Assembly (NCBI GenBank): GCA_031771865.1
Contig: JASISA010000026.1
Coordinates: forward strand, 744,001 to 808,000
Direction: 5' to 3'
DNA length: 64,000 bases
DNA from: Nothophaeocryptopus gaeumannii
Taxonomy: Eukaryota > Ascomycota > Dothideomycetes > Mycosphaerellales > Mycosphaerellaceae
Position numbers and translations under genes: made by a program. The notes below the pieces were generated by a model. That model searched no databases. It worked only from the letters and a program-made list of their open reading frames with translations, and had not been told where the DNA came from. Positions 9,845 through 20,205 of the stretch are shown here, one piece after another; the first letter of the stretch is position 1; every line of letters begins with the position of its first letter.

Positions 9845-11544
9845 TTAAGATATACCCAGCTTCACAAAGAGAAGGGGATTGCCTTCGATGGCAAGCCAAG
9901 CAATTCCAGCATACACTACCAGCTTCGTGATAACTTCCACGTCGTACCGCACTCGTGGTTTCTCCAGGTTCGAGAACATTCTCTGGTCACTCCTCTTTTC
10001 TTCGTCACCGCTGTCACTAAAATTGCCGTTATCACTGGCCGGTGGAGTGAGCAAGTCAGCTCCAGAGGGGTTGACTTGTTTGGAGGGCGTCGATAATTGG
10101 TTCTCATTCGATCGGACCGCCAGATAAGAGGTCATTCCAGTCGGCTCCTCAGGGGTGATAACCGGGACGTCCTGAGGTGGTGTGTCAAGAAGGGAAGATG
10201 ACGAGGTCTTGGGCTTCGGTGTCTTCGCAGCCCTTTCCTGGGACCTCTGTTGACGGCGAGCGGCGAGAAGCTCTCTTGCATCAGCTTCAGATTGCGGCCC
10301 AACTGAGATCGTCCGCTTCCGCCGACGAATGGAGTTGAGCATGCTAGGGATCTCAGATGCGGTAGGGAGGACTTTATCGTCTTTGCGCAATGTTGGAACG
10401 GTGTTATAGTCTCTGTTCACAGTGAGCCTCAAACCGTGCACATGATATGTTGGGATTCTAACCTAGATTGGAGGAAGTATCGTCTTGGGATGCGCAGACC
10501 GTAATAGCCGACATAGCGGAAGATAGGTGGTAGGGTGCGCAAGAGGAGTGGTTTGACGACAGCTCTCCAGACAAAGATCATCACAATCCCTAAAACCAGC
10601 CTTGCACCAACTTTGAATAGATCTCTGTTTGAAAAGGGGTACATGTCGGTAAGAGCAATCTTGGGTTGCTCCTCGCCGGTGAGGATATGCGCAAGGTTCC
10701 AGATGGCAATGGCCGCACCCATAACGACGCCGATAAAGGCGACACTATCATCGTAGCATGGACAATTGTCCGCGGGTTCTGGATGAAAGCGCACGAGTGC
10801 TGCTAAGACAGCAACAGTTATAGCTGGTCGAGTCCAGCCGTCCGCGATAAGCCACGCGTCGAAAGTTCGACCGAAGGCGACTCTCGCCATGCCGATGAGA
10901 GCACCCAAGACAGCTCCAAAGATAACATCGAAGATCCCGTGCATCCCGCAATACATGCGACCAACGCTGATAGAGGTGGCATAGCAAAGGCAGCCCAGAA
11001 CCGATAGACGGAAGCTCCAGAGAGAGTACTCGTCTTGATATTCCCAGAGGTGATAGAGGCAGTACACGGCGACAGAGACGGCATTCGTTGTATGAGTTGA
11101 CGGAAAGCCGTACTCCATCGCGGCCGAGCCAGACATTGTGATTCTTTGCAGAGGCGGAGAGAGTGGTCTTGGCAGGCATAGCATGTCCTTGGCATAACCG
11201 CTCAAGTACACGCCTGCCGCCAGCATGTGGACCAGGGCCAGTCCGAGCTCAGGATAGCCGCACCAGAAGCATATCGGCAAAGCAGTCATAAAGAACGTGT
11301 GTGTTCCCAAATTGGCTGAAAGGGCGAAGTAGGAGTCCAAAAGAGGCGAGCGGATAGCTTCCTGTATCTTGGCCAAAAAGGGTGTTTCCCTCCTGACTAT
11401 CGGTATCAGCCATTGGCGGAGATGATAGCGCCATCTCGGCAGTCGTCTCTCATAATGACTGAGACCTTTCAGTCCAGCATCGGGATCCGGTGAGGGCGTG
11501 CGAAGGTGAGCCTGATAGCGCAGGGCCAGGCTCTGAGCGGACAT
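9845..11544 (-). CDS. lcb3: Dihydrosphingosine/sphingosine-1-phosphate phosphatase (Lcb3 type)
   Basis: Exons 11544-10463 and 10412-9845 are joined over a 50-nt intron (GTTAGA...CAG) to give 549 residues. This type 2 phosphatidic acid phosphatase family member dephosphorylates sphingoid base 1-phosphates in the ER, controlling recycling of sphingoid bases into ceramide. The three catalytic blocks are visible: KDMLCLPRP, SGSAAMEYGFPSTHTTNA near residue 147, and SVGRMYCGMHGIFD, which differs from the usual SR start by having SVGR. Several membrane segments surround and follow them. The C-terminal block PRVRYDVEVITKLVVYAG, conserved in fungal orthologues, lies in the second exon after a charged, low-complexity linker (residues about 370-520), which supports the splice. 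The gene is divergent from rho4, with 703 bp between the two starts. Confidence 0.9.
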
Positions 11545-12247
11545 AGATATCTATCGCGTTCTCCGATGAGTGATACCGAGGCTGGACATCTAACGGAGTT
11601 GGGCGGTGAAAATTGAACGAGCTAGGGCGCCTGATGTCTCGCTACCGCGGTCTGCCGGCTTCTACTTGACGACATATGATGGATGACGGGGAGTTGCAAT
11701 GGGTATGTCGTTTGGGCTGCGAATAGATCACAAATTCAAGGCGCAATGATCAATCCTGGTGGGAGTGGTGCTGGGTGAGGTAAGGCAAACGCTGTCTGTG
11801 TAAGGTTCAGCAGCGCGGGGTGTTGATCCTTGCCAAATCACATGTCATCACCATCTTAATCACTATCTTCATCACCATCGCCGGAATTCACATGAGTTGA
11901 TTATCTACTTCACGCTCCGAAAATGAACAGATGGACTATGCACAGTCTTACGGATCCATCTCCGTCCAGCTCAGCTTTATTCGAGACCATGAATAGCTGT
12001 CAGTTCCACTTGGGTGGAGCGATGCGGTGCAAGCGAGGCGTTGCGAGTGACGGCTGCGTGTTGTTGCCCTTCACAACCATCGGGCGTAAATATTTAGAAT
12101 CTCCTAGCATGTCCAATGCCCCACCGCGCTGCCCAATTCGCCTGAACCATCACCCACAAGACAAGAGACATTGTTCAGCCGCACGCATTCCAGAGCACTC
12201 TCACGGCAACAACTCCATTCCTCGAGCATAGAATCACTACCACCGCC
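11545..12247. other. Divergent promoter region, Lcb3 type and rho4
   Basis: These 703 bases separate two start codons facing away from each other. A pyrimidine-rich TCATCACC/ATCTTC stretch near 11842-11882 is the only low-complexity feature. A 102-codon frame at 11923 has no resemblance to a protein family. Confidence 0.5.
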
Positions 12248-13157
12248 ATGTCCGTCCACGCCGTCGGCGCCAGCCCTTCATACGACCACCTCCGCCGTAA
12301 GAACAGCAGCAAGTCATTCCTCCACCGCAACGACTCTTATCGCCGCAGCACGCGCGGAAGCGACGGTACCGTCAACACAACCTCGTCCGCGAGGACCAAC
12401 ATCACGGCGCCGCCGGAGTACAGCAAGAAGTTTGTCGTCGTGGGAGATGGAGGGTGCGGCAAGACGTGTTTGTTGATCAGCTACTCGCAAGGGTACTTTC
12501 CAGAGGTACTACCACTCAGAAGGCTCTGGTTCAGAACGTGACTAACACCCGTCGCAGAAATACGTACCCACAGTGTTTGAGAACTACATCACAACCGTCG
12601 AGCACAAGCCTTCTGGGAAGGGCGTTGAACTCGCGCTGTGGGACACCGCCGGACAGGAGGAATACGACAGATTAAGGCCGCTTTCATACCCAGAGACAGA
12701 CCTTCTGTTCGTATGCTTTGCGATTGACTGTCCCAACTCACTTGAGAATGTACTCGACAAGGTATGCCGTATTGAGCTTGTTCTCGACACGCTGATACTG
12801 ACTATTGCACAGTGGTATCCTGAAGTCCTCCACTTCTGCCCGACAACACCAATAATCCTCTGCGGCCTCAAGTCCGATCTCCGACACAAGCGCACATGTA
12901 TCGAACTGCTCAAGACACAAGGCTTGACGCCCGTAACAAAAGATCAAGGCAAAGCCGTCGCGCAAAAGATGGGCGCATTATACATGGAGTGCTCCTCCAA
13001 AGAAATGACCGGCGTACACGAGATCTTCGACACAGCCATCGACATCGCTGTACGAGGGCAAGACGAGCTCGTTGCAGAAGGAGAGAGGTTAGGCAGCAGA
13101 GGCAGCCAAACCATGCCGGTCAAGAAGAAGAAGCGCAGTAACTGCAAGATCCTCTAA
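12248..13157 (+). CDS. rho4: Rho-family small GTPase, Rho4
   Basis: Three exons (12248-12505, 12558-12761, 12813-13157) with introns of 52 and 51 nt in phase 0 give 268 residues. Rho4 controls septation, cell-wall integrity and actin organisation in filamentous fungi. The protein has the long Ser/Arg-rich N-terminal extension of Rho4 (residues 1-60). Then come the nucleotide-binding blocks: GDGGCGKT at 66-73, the switch I segment KYVPTVFENYIT, WDTAGQEEYDRLRPLSY, LKSD in place of the more common NKxD/TKxD, and ECSSKE. The tail is polybasic (KKKKRSNCKIL), ending in the CAAX box CKIL, which predicts geranylgeranylation and plasma-membrane attachment. Both splices restore conserved blocks, so the model is well supported. 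Confidence 0.9.
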
Positions 13158-13875
13158 GTCCATTCCGCATCCTCTGTGGTGCGTAGTGGGTTTGGTATGA
13201 CGACTTGCATTTATTGACAGCGTGTGCGCAGATGATATCACGGGAGAGAAGAAGCGTACACAGCAGCCGCGTCAACTACCACCTCAGCCGGTCTACAGTC
13301 GGCCCACTCAAGCGATCTCGAGAGCGCAAATACCGCACGCGTTGATGGTAGAGCCGCCTCTGCTCTTTCAGCATGTCAATCATATGCGCCTACTGTTTCG
13401 AGAGGTGCGATCCTTCTTTTGGTCAGGACTTCGGCGGTAACCTGGCCTTCTGCTATCTGCAATTTTTGATTTTTGGGGTAAAAGCGAATTGATATGGAAC
13501 GTCTTGTGGAGGACGAGCGCATCGAGGGAATCATGCATAACAACACCAGCAGCATCTTTTATATCGTGGTTGCATGGGTGAGACGAAGCGGCGTACACGA
13601 AATTTCCGGCTTTATGATTCTTGGTTCTCGACGATCGGGCAGGATTGCAGTGTTACGAGTACACGGGATGTATTCGTAGTGGCTTTCTTGCTCAGAAGAT
13701 ATATGGGTTGTAATCATGACCGTCAATGAAAACATGTTCTGAATAGACTTACGAGCTGAACGTATTTATTTCCTTTCGCAGTGCCTCGCAACTTTTGTTC
13801 ACGCTGTATGGGTATCATCGCATCTCTCTCAAAGCCTTCCCCACCGCCATATCATGCTCATCATATCGCGGCTCT
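13158..13875. other. Intergenic region between convergent rho4 and dad1
   Basis: These 718 bases contain the two 3' ends. Frames of 60-72 codons occur on both strands and look random. Nothing else is supported. Confidence 0.5.
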
Positions 13876-14241
13876 TCAATGCCCCTCCGTAGCTCCCTCT
13901 TTCGTCTCCTTTCCCTCCTGCTTCTCTGGCTCCTTGGCCATCACATTCTCGACCTGCGACCACAGGCCTTCCACCTGGCTGAATTCATTGCCGACCTGGA
14001 CATTGTCAGCCACTACCATCTCCACCAGATGCGAGAGCCTAACCTACTGCTATCACGCTCTCGAGCCCTCGGTTCAGCTTGTTGATGTTCTGCAGCACGT
14101 TCTCCAGGCTCTATCACATGGTCAGCGAGAGTGCGATCTGCCTAGGCTTGTTGCACTGACCGCCGCGACATCTTGAATAAGCAGAGCGCGTTGCTGCTCA
14201 AAGAATGCGCGTCCGTCCTGCGGAGCGTTCGCGTTGGCCAT
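13876..14241 (-). CDS. dad1: DASH complex subunit DAD1
   Basis: Dad1 is a subunit of the DASH/Dam1 ring that couples kinetochores to spindle microtubules. The gene has three small exons: 14241-14161, 14110-14048 and 13995-13876. The introns are 50 and 52 nt, with donors GTCAGT and GTAGGT and branch GCTGAC. Each exon is too short to stand out as a long frame, but the joined product of 87 residues reads straight through the family signature: FFEQQRALLIQDVAA, SLENVLQNINKLNRGLESVI and VGNEFSQVEGLWSQVENVM. The tail is Glu/Lys-rich. The length fits the family (about 75-110 residues). It starts 196 bp from pex12 on the opposite strand. Confidence 0.93.
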
Positions 14242-14437
14242 GGTTTCGATATGTCTTGGACTAGAAGTGGTGGGTGGAGGTTTGGCAGACGCGCCAGTTG
14301 AAACTTTGGGCGCGAGTCATACGCGAGCCTCGGCTTGGACGCGAGATCACCTCACCTCAACAGCTCCCACTTCGATGAAACATTTCACTCCCATCAACAC
14401 TATGCGACCACGACCATAGGAGGCTTTACCGGACACC
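14242..14437. promoter_or_regulatory. Bidirectional promoter, dad1 and pex12
   Basis: Only 196 bp separate the ATG codons of two divergent housekeeping genes, so this segment must carry both core promoters and leaders. I see no clear TATA box. Confidence 0.6.
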
Positions 14438-15877
14438 ATGGAGTTCATGACCGCCCTCAGCGGCGGCTACGACGACCAAAAACCTTCCCTCTTCGAGATC
14501 CTCTCCGAAAACGAACTCAACGCCCTCATCCCACCGTCCCTCCGCTACCTCCTCGCAGTCGCAACACATCGAAACCCGCGCTACCTGTTGCGCATACTCA
14601 ACAATTTCGATGAACTCTACGCACTCCTATCCCTCGCAGTCGAGGGATTCTACCTCAAAATCTACGGCGGCGGCTTCACAGAGAACTTCTATGGTCTCAA
14701 GCGCGAGAGGGTACTGCGGACACGAGGGGGAGAAGTCACGAGAGCGAGACTGGGGAGTCCGAAAGAAGTTCGAGAGGCATTGAAATTGAGAGAAGGGGAT
14801 ATTTGGAGGAATCTGGCGGTTATGGTTGGACTACCGTATCTCAAACGAAAACTAGACGAATCCTACGACATTCATGCCTCCGGGATAAACATGCTGGGTC
14901 CGGCATATCGCGATCGAGAGAGGTATCCTTCAGATGGGACGTTGAAGCAGAAAGCATTTTGGCTGTGGAAGTGGTTTCTGAGGAGGGTGTATCCGACGAT
15001 TAATGCGGCTTACTATTTCGGTTTGCTGGCTCTTAACCTGGCCTATTTGTTTGATGGGACAAAGTATCATAGTCCGTTTATGTGGATTATAGGGACGAGG
15101 ATAAGGAGATTGAATGATGCGGATAATAAGGCTATTGCGCTTGCGACAGAAGCGCTTCCGGTTCCTGGATCTGGGCCTGCGGCGAGGCCTGGACAGGGGA
15201 ATTCGATTTTCAATCCAAGGACGATGTCCCGCGCTTTGAGGCCTCATCTTCTGACGGGCCTGAAGCTGTTGCTGCCGACGTGTATATTTGCATTGAAGTT
15301 TCTGGAATGGTGGCATAATTCGGATTTTGCGAGACAATTGAGTAAGAAAGCCAACGAAGGCCTCGAACTACCGCCGCCGACGACTTCCGGACTACCGTCC
15401 ACGAAGCCTCCGACGAAGGCGAAGGAGACGAGCGAGAAGCAAGCAGGATTCGCAGATGAGAAAGGCGAAAGACCAAGCAGTTCACGCCGCGATTCCGGAA
15501 TCGACGGCCCACCAATCTCTTCAACCACCCACCTCCCCATCCTCACCGTCCCCGCGCCTGCCTACTCCTCCCCCGACGGCGAAGGCGAAAACACGACCTC
15601 CCTGTGTCCAATCTGCAATGGACCTATTCAAACACCCACGGCAGCCCAAACGGGATATGTGTATTGTTATACTTGTATATACAAGTGGGTTGACGGTACG
15701 CATCCGCGGCAGGAGGCATTTATGGAGGGGAGTGGCGAGGAGGAGGGTGCGAAGGGATGGACGGAGGAGGGTGGTGGGAGTAGGAATGGGAAGTGGGAGA
15801 GTGGAGTTGGGAGGGATCCTGTGACGGGGAGGAGGGTGCTTGGGGGTGTTGGGGGGCTGAGGAGGGTTATGGTTTGA
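14438..15877 (+). CDS. pex12: Peroxisome assembly protein PEX12 (RING peroxin)
   Basis: This single exon encodes 479 residues. Pex12 forms, with Pex2 and Pex10, the peroxisomal membrane ubiquitin ligase that recycles the import receptor Pex5. The N-terminal block (SLFEILSENELNALIPPSLR) and the membrane region (AAYYFGLLALNLAYLFDGTK; LLTGLKLLLPTCIFALKFLE) match the family. The C-terminal RING-like domain starts near residue 389 with CPICNGPI and continues with CYTCIYKWV. As in other Pex12 proteins it lacks a full set of zinc ligands. A low-complexity linker of about 80 residues separates membrane and RING parts. The second Met (residue 4, MTALSGG) could also be the start. Confidence 0.93.
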   Translation: MEFMTALSGGYDDQKPSLFEILSENELNALIPPSLRYLLAVATHRNPRYLLRILNNFDELYALLSLAVEGFYLKIYGGGFTENFYGLKRERVLRTRGGEVTRARLGSPKEVREALKLREGDIWRNLAVMVGLPYLKRKLDESYDIHASGINMLGPAYRDRERYPSDGTLKQKAFWLWKWFLRRVYPTINAAYYFGLLALNLAYLFDGTKYHSPFMWIIGTRIRRLNDADNKAIALATEALPVPGSGPAARPGQGNSIFNPRTMSRALRPHLLTGLKLLLPTCIFALKFLEWWHNSDFARQLSKKANEGLELPPPTTSGLPSTKPPTKAKETSEKQAGFADEKGERPSSSRRDSGIDGPPISSTTHLPILTVPAPAYSSPDGEGENTTSLCPICNGPIQTPTAAQTGYVYCYTCIYKWVDGTHPRQEAFMEGSGEEEGAKGWTEEGGGSRNGKWESGVGRDPVTGRRVLGGVGGLRRVMV

Positions 15878-16110
15878 GCAAACATTCCAAGTCATGGCCT
15901 TCTGTGCTCAAGAACCACTTCGGTCACACCACATGAGGTTGCACCGAGCTGCTCGCTCGCACAGCAGGCATGACAAAAGCGGACGCGGTGCTACACGGGA
16001 AAGGCTGCGTCAGCCTTGTGATCAACGATGGAGCTCGACCTCGACAACATAGTCGTCTCTAACTCCTGTCGACATGCTTTCGCATCTTTTATTGCGAGCA
16101 CGTCGCTAAC

Positions 16111-18494
16111 ATGTCGCGTATATACTGCCTGTCACCTTTTCTGATGACTGGATCTCTTGTCCTCGCCATTGTCTTCGCTCTTGGACATCACTGGTTCTAC
16201 CTCAGCTTACATCATCGAGATGCACCAACAACATTCGACGAATACACAGTTGCAAGGGTGCAATTCTCAGTCCAGCAGACGAACACTGCCGTTGGTACTG
16301 CGTTCGCTTTTCTGGTGAGAGCATGCCTCGTGTTCTCTGTGTCTTTGGCATACCTTCAAGCACTCATTTGGAGTGTGACGAGATTGAGACATCGAGGGAT
16401 CACGATCTCTCAGATGGACACACTGACGTCCATGCTTGGCAACTTCGTTTCGCTCGGGACCATTACAGCATGGTGGAGGAGGCCTTTGCTCTTCCTCACT
16501 GCACTCATGGCTTGGTCAGTTGTACGGAGGAGAAGGCATATTCCGGCTGACATACAGCTCACTCAGGCTCATCCCGATCGCGTCTATCGTCACACCGGCT
16601 ACGCTGTCCATTGGCACAAAGACTGACGGTCCAGAGCTCCGACGGGTACCACAGGCGGCGTTCAGCAGCCTGAATCTGGTTGCAGAGATGGGATACCAAT
16701 CGGCTGATGGGTTCACCAAAGAGTGCGGACCTCACGAATGTCCAGCTGGCAACATGAGCACTGCGTTCTATAGCTACAATGGCCCGAGTAACGCAGTGAG
16801 GAAGGTTGCCATTGCAGCGGCCGCTCAAGGTGCTTTGCTCACGGTCGAAGCTCCTGCGCCGAACTGTTCTTGGTCGCTCGAGCTCAAAGCGCCGGCTCTG
16901 AAGTGCGAGCTGGTCGGCGATGAGCTGAAGCAAGCGATACAAGAAAACGTTGTCGAGTACACCTTCAAAGCCGAGAATTGCTCTCGTGGGCCTGGCTTTC
17001 TCGCATGGCACCCTTACCGCACGAATGACGCGAACTACACTAGTGGCGATGGACTGCTCCCTTTCAAGCGAGATGGCAGTGGAATCTTCAGCTTCAACAA
17101 CGCGATTTATACGAATCAGTATAACGATCACGGAACGATTCTGTTTGCTGTAACGCCATCCCTCATGGCATCAGACGTGCGAAATGCAAACCCTTTCCCG
17201 CTTGTGTGTGACACTTCTACAACCACCAACGGCTCCTTATCGAATGTAAGCAGGATCGACATACTGTTCGGCCCCTCAGCACCTCAGTCTACGATACTTC
17301 GCTGCGATATGCACAACTCAACATACCGCACCAACTTCACGTTTAAAAACGGCGCACAGAACGTCCAGGTCAACGTCACCGACTCGTCCGATGCTCCTGT
17401 GAATAACCAGTGGTCCATCGAAGCTCTCTGGGACGATTCGGTGTTGAAGCAGACCAACTCTTCGTCAAGGACGTGTGACTTCCTCATTGGCTACAGTGGT
17501 ACCTCAACGCCTTGCTTGTTCAACTCCACGCTCTTGCAAACGCTCTCGTACCAGGCTGTTATGCACTCATTCAGCGAGCTTGTCAGCGGTATGCTTTACT
17601 GGGGCTACAACTCTGAATCAGGAATGAGCATTGTCATGAACAGCTCAGTTGCCAGTACTGTCTTGACTACCTCGCCCGAGCTTGCTTGGCTCGAGGATAT
17701 TAACTTGATCAACAACGGCACTTGGGCCACACTTCAGCAGATACAACCGGCTTGGAACAATTCACTCTATACTGGACTTACCACTTCTACGAAACAGGAA
17801 GTTGGAAAGCCACTGCAGCAGGCTTTAGAGGAGCTGTTTCAGAACATCACCATCAGCCTCATGAGCTCACCGGCTTTACAGTGGGTACAACATCGTCTAT
17901 CAGTAGGGCAACAGGCTCTGTGGACCTGGCTAATACAGAGTCATCAGATACAACGAATCATCGCCCTTTGCACCGGCACTGACCGAAGTCACATATTCCA
18001 TGCGCACTAACATCTACGTCTACGCAGCTCACAAGCTCTGGCTCGCATATGGCCTCGCAATCGCAGTCACATCTATAATCGTTATCTTTGGCTTCGTAGC
18101 GATGCTTGCGAACGGCGGCTCGTACAGTAACGACTTTTCGACGATTCTACGACTGTCTCGCGGGGCGGAGCTGAGTCGCGAAGTTGAGACCGAGGATCTT
18201 GACGGCAAGGATCTACTTCCGAAATACTTGGCGAGTACGACGATCAGGTTTACGAGTCTCGGTTACATCGAGGAGCCTGGGGCTCAAGAGCATGCGCTGG
18301 TGGGCGAAGAGGGCAAGAGAGGGCAAGTGACGGATCGACCTCCGCTGGAGACAGAGGATATCGAGAGCTATCAGCGATATGCGCATCTGGACCGCGTGCG
18401 AGAGGACGACGCAGTGCCTGGTGCTGACGTTGATGATTCGTCAGCCAGCGACGTTTCCGACCAGGAGTCCAGAAGATCTTCCGTCAGCCATTGA
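16111..18494 (+). CDS. Fungal multi-pass membrane glycoprotein, unnamed family
   Basis: Exons 16111-16514, 16567-17880 and 17948-18494 give 754 residues. Intron 1 (52 nt) joins LTALMAW to LIPIASIVTPATL. Intron 2 (67 nt) joins the frame before NITISLMSS to TEVTYSMRTNIYV; a nearer AG at 17938 is only 5 nt from the branch site GCTAAT, so 17947 is preferred. The N-terminus has about four membrane segments, followed by a long ectodomain rich in NxS/T sequons (about residues 160-600), one membrane segment (LWLAYGLAIAVTSIIVIFG) and a cytosolic acidic tail. This topology is common in a large ascomycete family whose function is not known to me. The decayed locus at 25097-27024 has the same general plan. 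I can infer cell-surface location but no activity. Confidence 0.75.
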
Positions 18495-20205
18495 TCGTTG
18501 TCAAAATGTCTCAACCAAAATTTGCTAGAGCCGCCAGCAAACATGCCGCGTCTGGGTCTGGTCGAGGCAATCTCTTTCGTCATTCTTCGTACCTGGTGGA
18601 TGTGAGCGCGATCTCGTTTTGCTTCTCGAGGAGTGCGACTCGACAGTTGCGCATTCGGTCGCGGACGGCACAAGATTCGAGTTGAAAGCTTTCGAGGAGT
18701 TGCTCCGTTGTGGCGGTGTCCATGGCTTTATGCTGCTGCTGGACAAGTCTTTGTTCGGTTTTGGGGGAAACAGAGTCGGGTATCGGTTGCTCGTCGCTCG
18801 ACTCTCGACTCTCGATCGACTGGCGTGATGGCAAGGCTCATCGAGGTATTCTGGTGCTTTTCTGCAGACATGGCTATGCTTGGCCTTCGTTGGCACTGTC
18901 AGTCAGTAAGGCAAGAGGGGCTTGGGCAGGTTATATTCACTCCGACCGACTTCTTTCAGCTCGGGCCGCTTGTTGCACTTCGATGGTGAAACATGTGAGA
19001 CAAGACCATTTGTGAACCATATTTTGGCATTTTGAACACACTCTGGTGCGAAATGCGGTGATTTACACGGCGGGATCCAAGATTTGGGCATTCTCGATCG
19101 ACCGACCCTTTTCTTTGATCGGGAGTACGTCCCGGTGCCTTCCAGATCGGGATTCACATGGAGACTGGACTCTCGACAGTTCCATCGCCTGGTCATGGCC
19201 CATGAGGCTTTCATACAGGTCTGGCTCAGAAGCCTTTGACTGAATGACGCTCCTGCAAGAGCGCCATTTTCCGGAGCTCGTATCTGGAGTGTGACTCCCT
19301 GTCTTCATATACTTCGAACGAGTCAATCCACATCCAAGCAAGAGCCGTCATTGAACGCCAAGACTTACCTGTTATTCGATCTTGGGGCAGGACGTTTCAC
19401 CTCCGCTGGCCCTGAAATTGGCCTCCAACACCATACAACAAGTTCGGAGGGGCGTATTGGTTGGTGTTTGCAGAGCCGCTGGGCTGTGACTTGTTGGTCT
19501 GGCTTCGCCCGCTACTATTGGTCTTGAGGGATGTTTGTTTCGCCTCGGTGCCTCGTGGACACCAGTCCCAGTTGCCTAGAGCGGGATGCCTGGTAAGTCG
19601 ACATGTCTGAAGGTCATCTGGCTGAGGCAATACGTACCATTATCAATCATAGACGTGTATGGCCTCGAGCTGGCCTGGGCGGAAGCTTGGGCTGTCATTT
19701 TGCCTTTCCTTGTCAATGGACGACTTTTGGATTTTGAAAGGCTGAACGCTTGTTCTCTGTCTGAGGGAAGTCTTCGAATTGGTATAATTGAGCTACAGAC
19801 ACAGACGTTCCCTTTGCACCTATTTATCCCCAGGCCACATCTTCGTGGCATCAGATACGACTCTCGAGCGACTTGGAGACTATGAAGTTGCTCGCATCGC
19901 CCTTATTCCTCACTTGTCGGAGACTCGCAGTGCGAGCTCGAAGACAAGTCTCTCTTCAAGTTTGATATCGAACTCGCAAGACACTTGCGCGCGAGTTGAA
20001 GCGCGGGCTTGAGCCTTCTGAGGGATGCGGCATCCTTCGGTCACGGGCCGCCATCCTGATGGAGTTGACCTGCAGCGGTTGTTAGCGAGCAACTCGCGCG
20101 CGAGTTGCATTGGAGTCGCTGGAGAGGCCGCCATCGAGAAGACGCCGCAGCCTTACGTGCGGCGTCTACCTTCAAAATGTGTAGGGCTTTCAAATCCGCA
20201 CCTTC
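18495..20205. other. Intergenic region with palindromic element
   Basis: This is the longest gene-poor stretch, 1.7 kb. Minus frames of 84-123 codons occur; one (18834-18580) contains a helical Gln/Glu-rich run around MDTATTEQLLESFQLES, but no family is recognised and its reading stops at once. The most notable item is the palindrome near 20089, listed separately. The region is otherwise uncharacterised. Confidence 0.45.
20089..20108. repeat. 20-bp perfect palindrome upstream of a zinc-finger gene
   Basis: GCAACTCGCGCGCGAGTTGC equals its own reverse complement over 20 bases. The core CGCGCGAGTTG recurs about 100 bp upstream (near 19986-19996), next to a further GAACTCGC half. It lies 98 bp before the nearest candidate start (20206). 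It could be an operator for a dimeric regulator, or simply a hairpin; this is inference. Confidence 0.55.

Noticed and set aside
18371..18896. Minus-strand frames at the 3' end of the membrane glycoprotein gene
   Set aside because: Partly antisense to the glycoprotein coding sequence and not continuous with each other in one frame; a splice at CCAG/GTACGAAG is conceivable but leads nowhere convincing.
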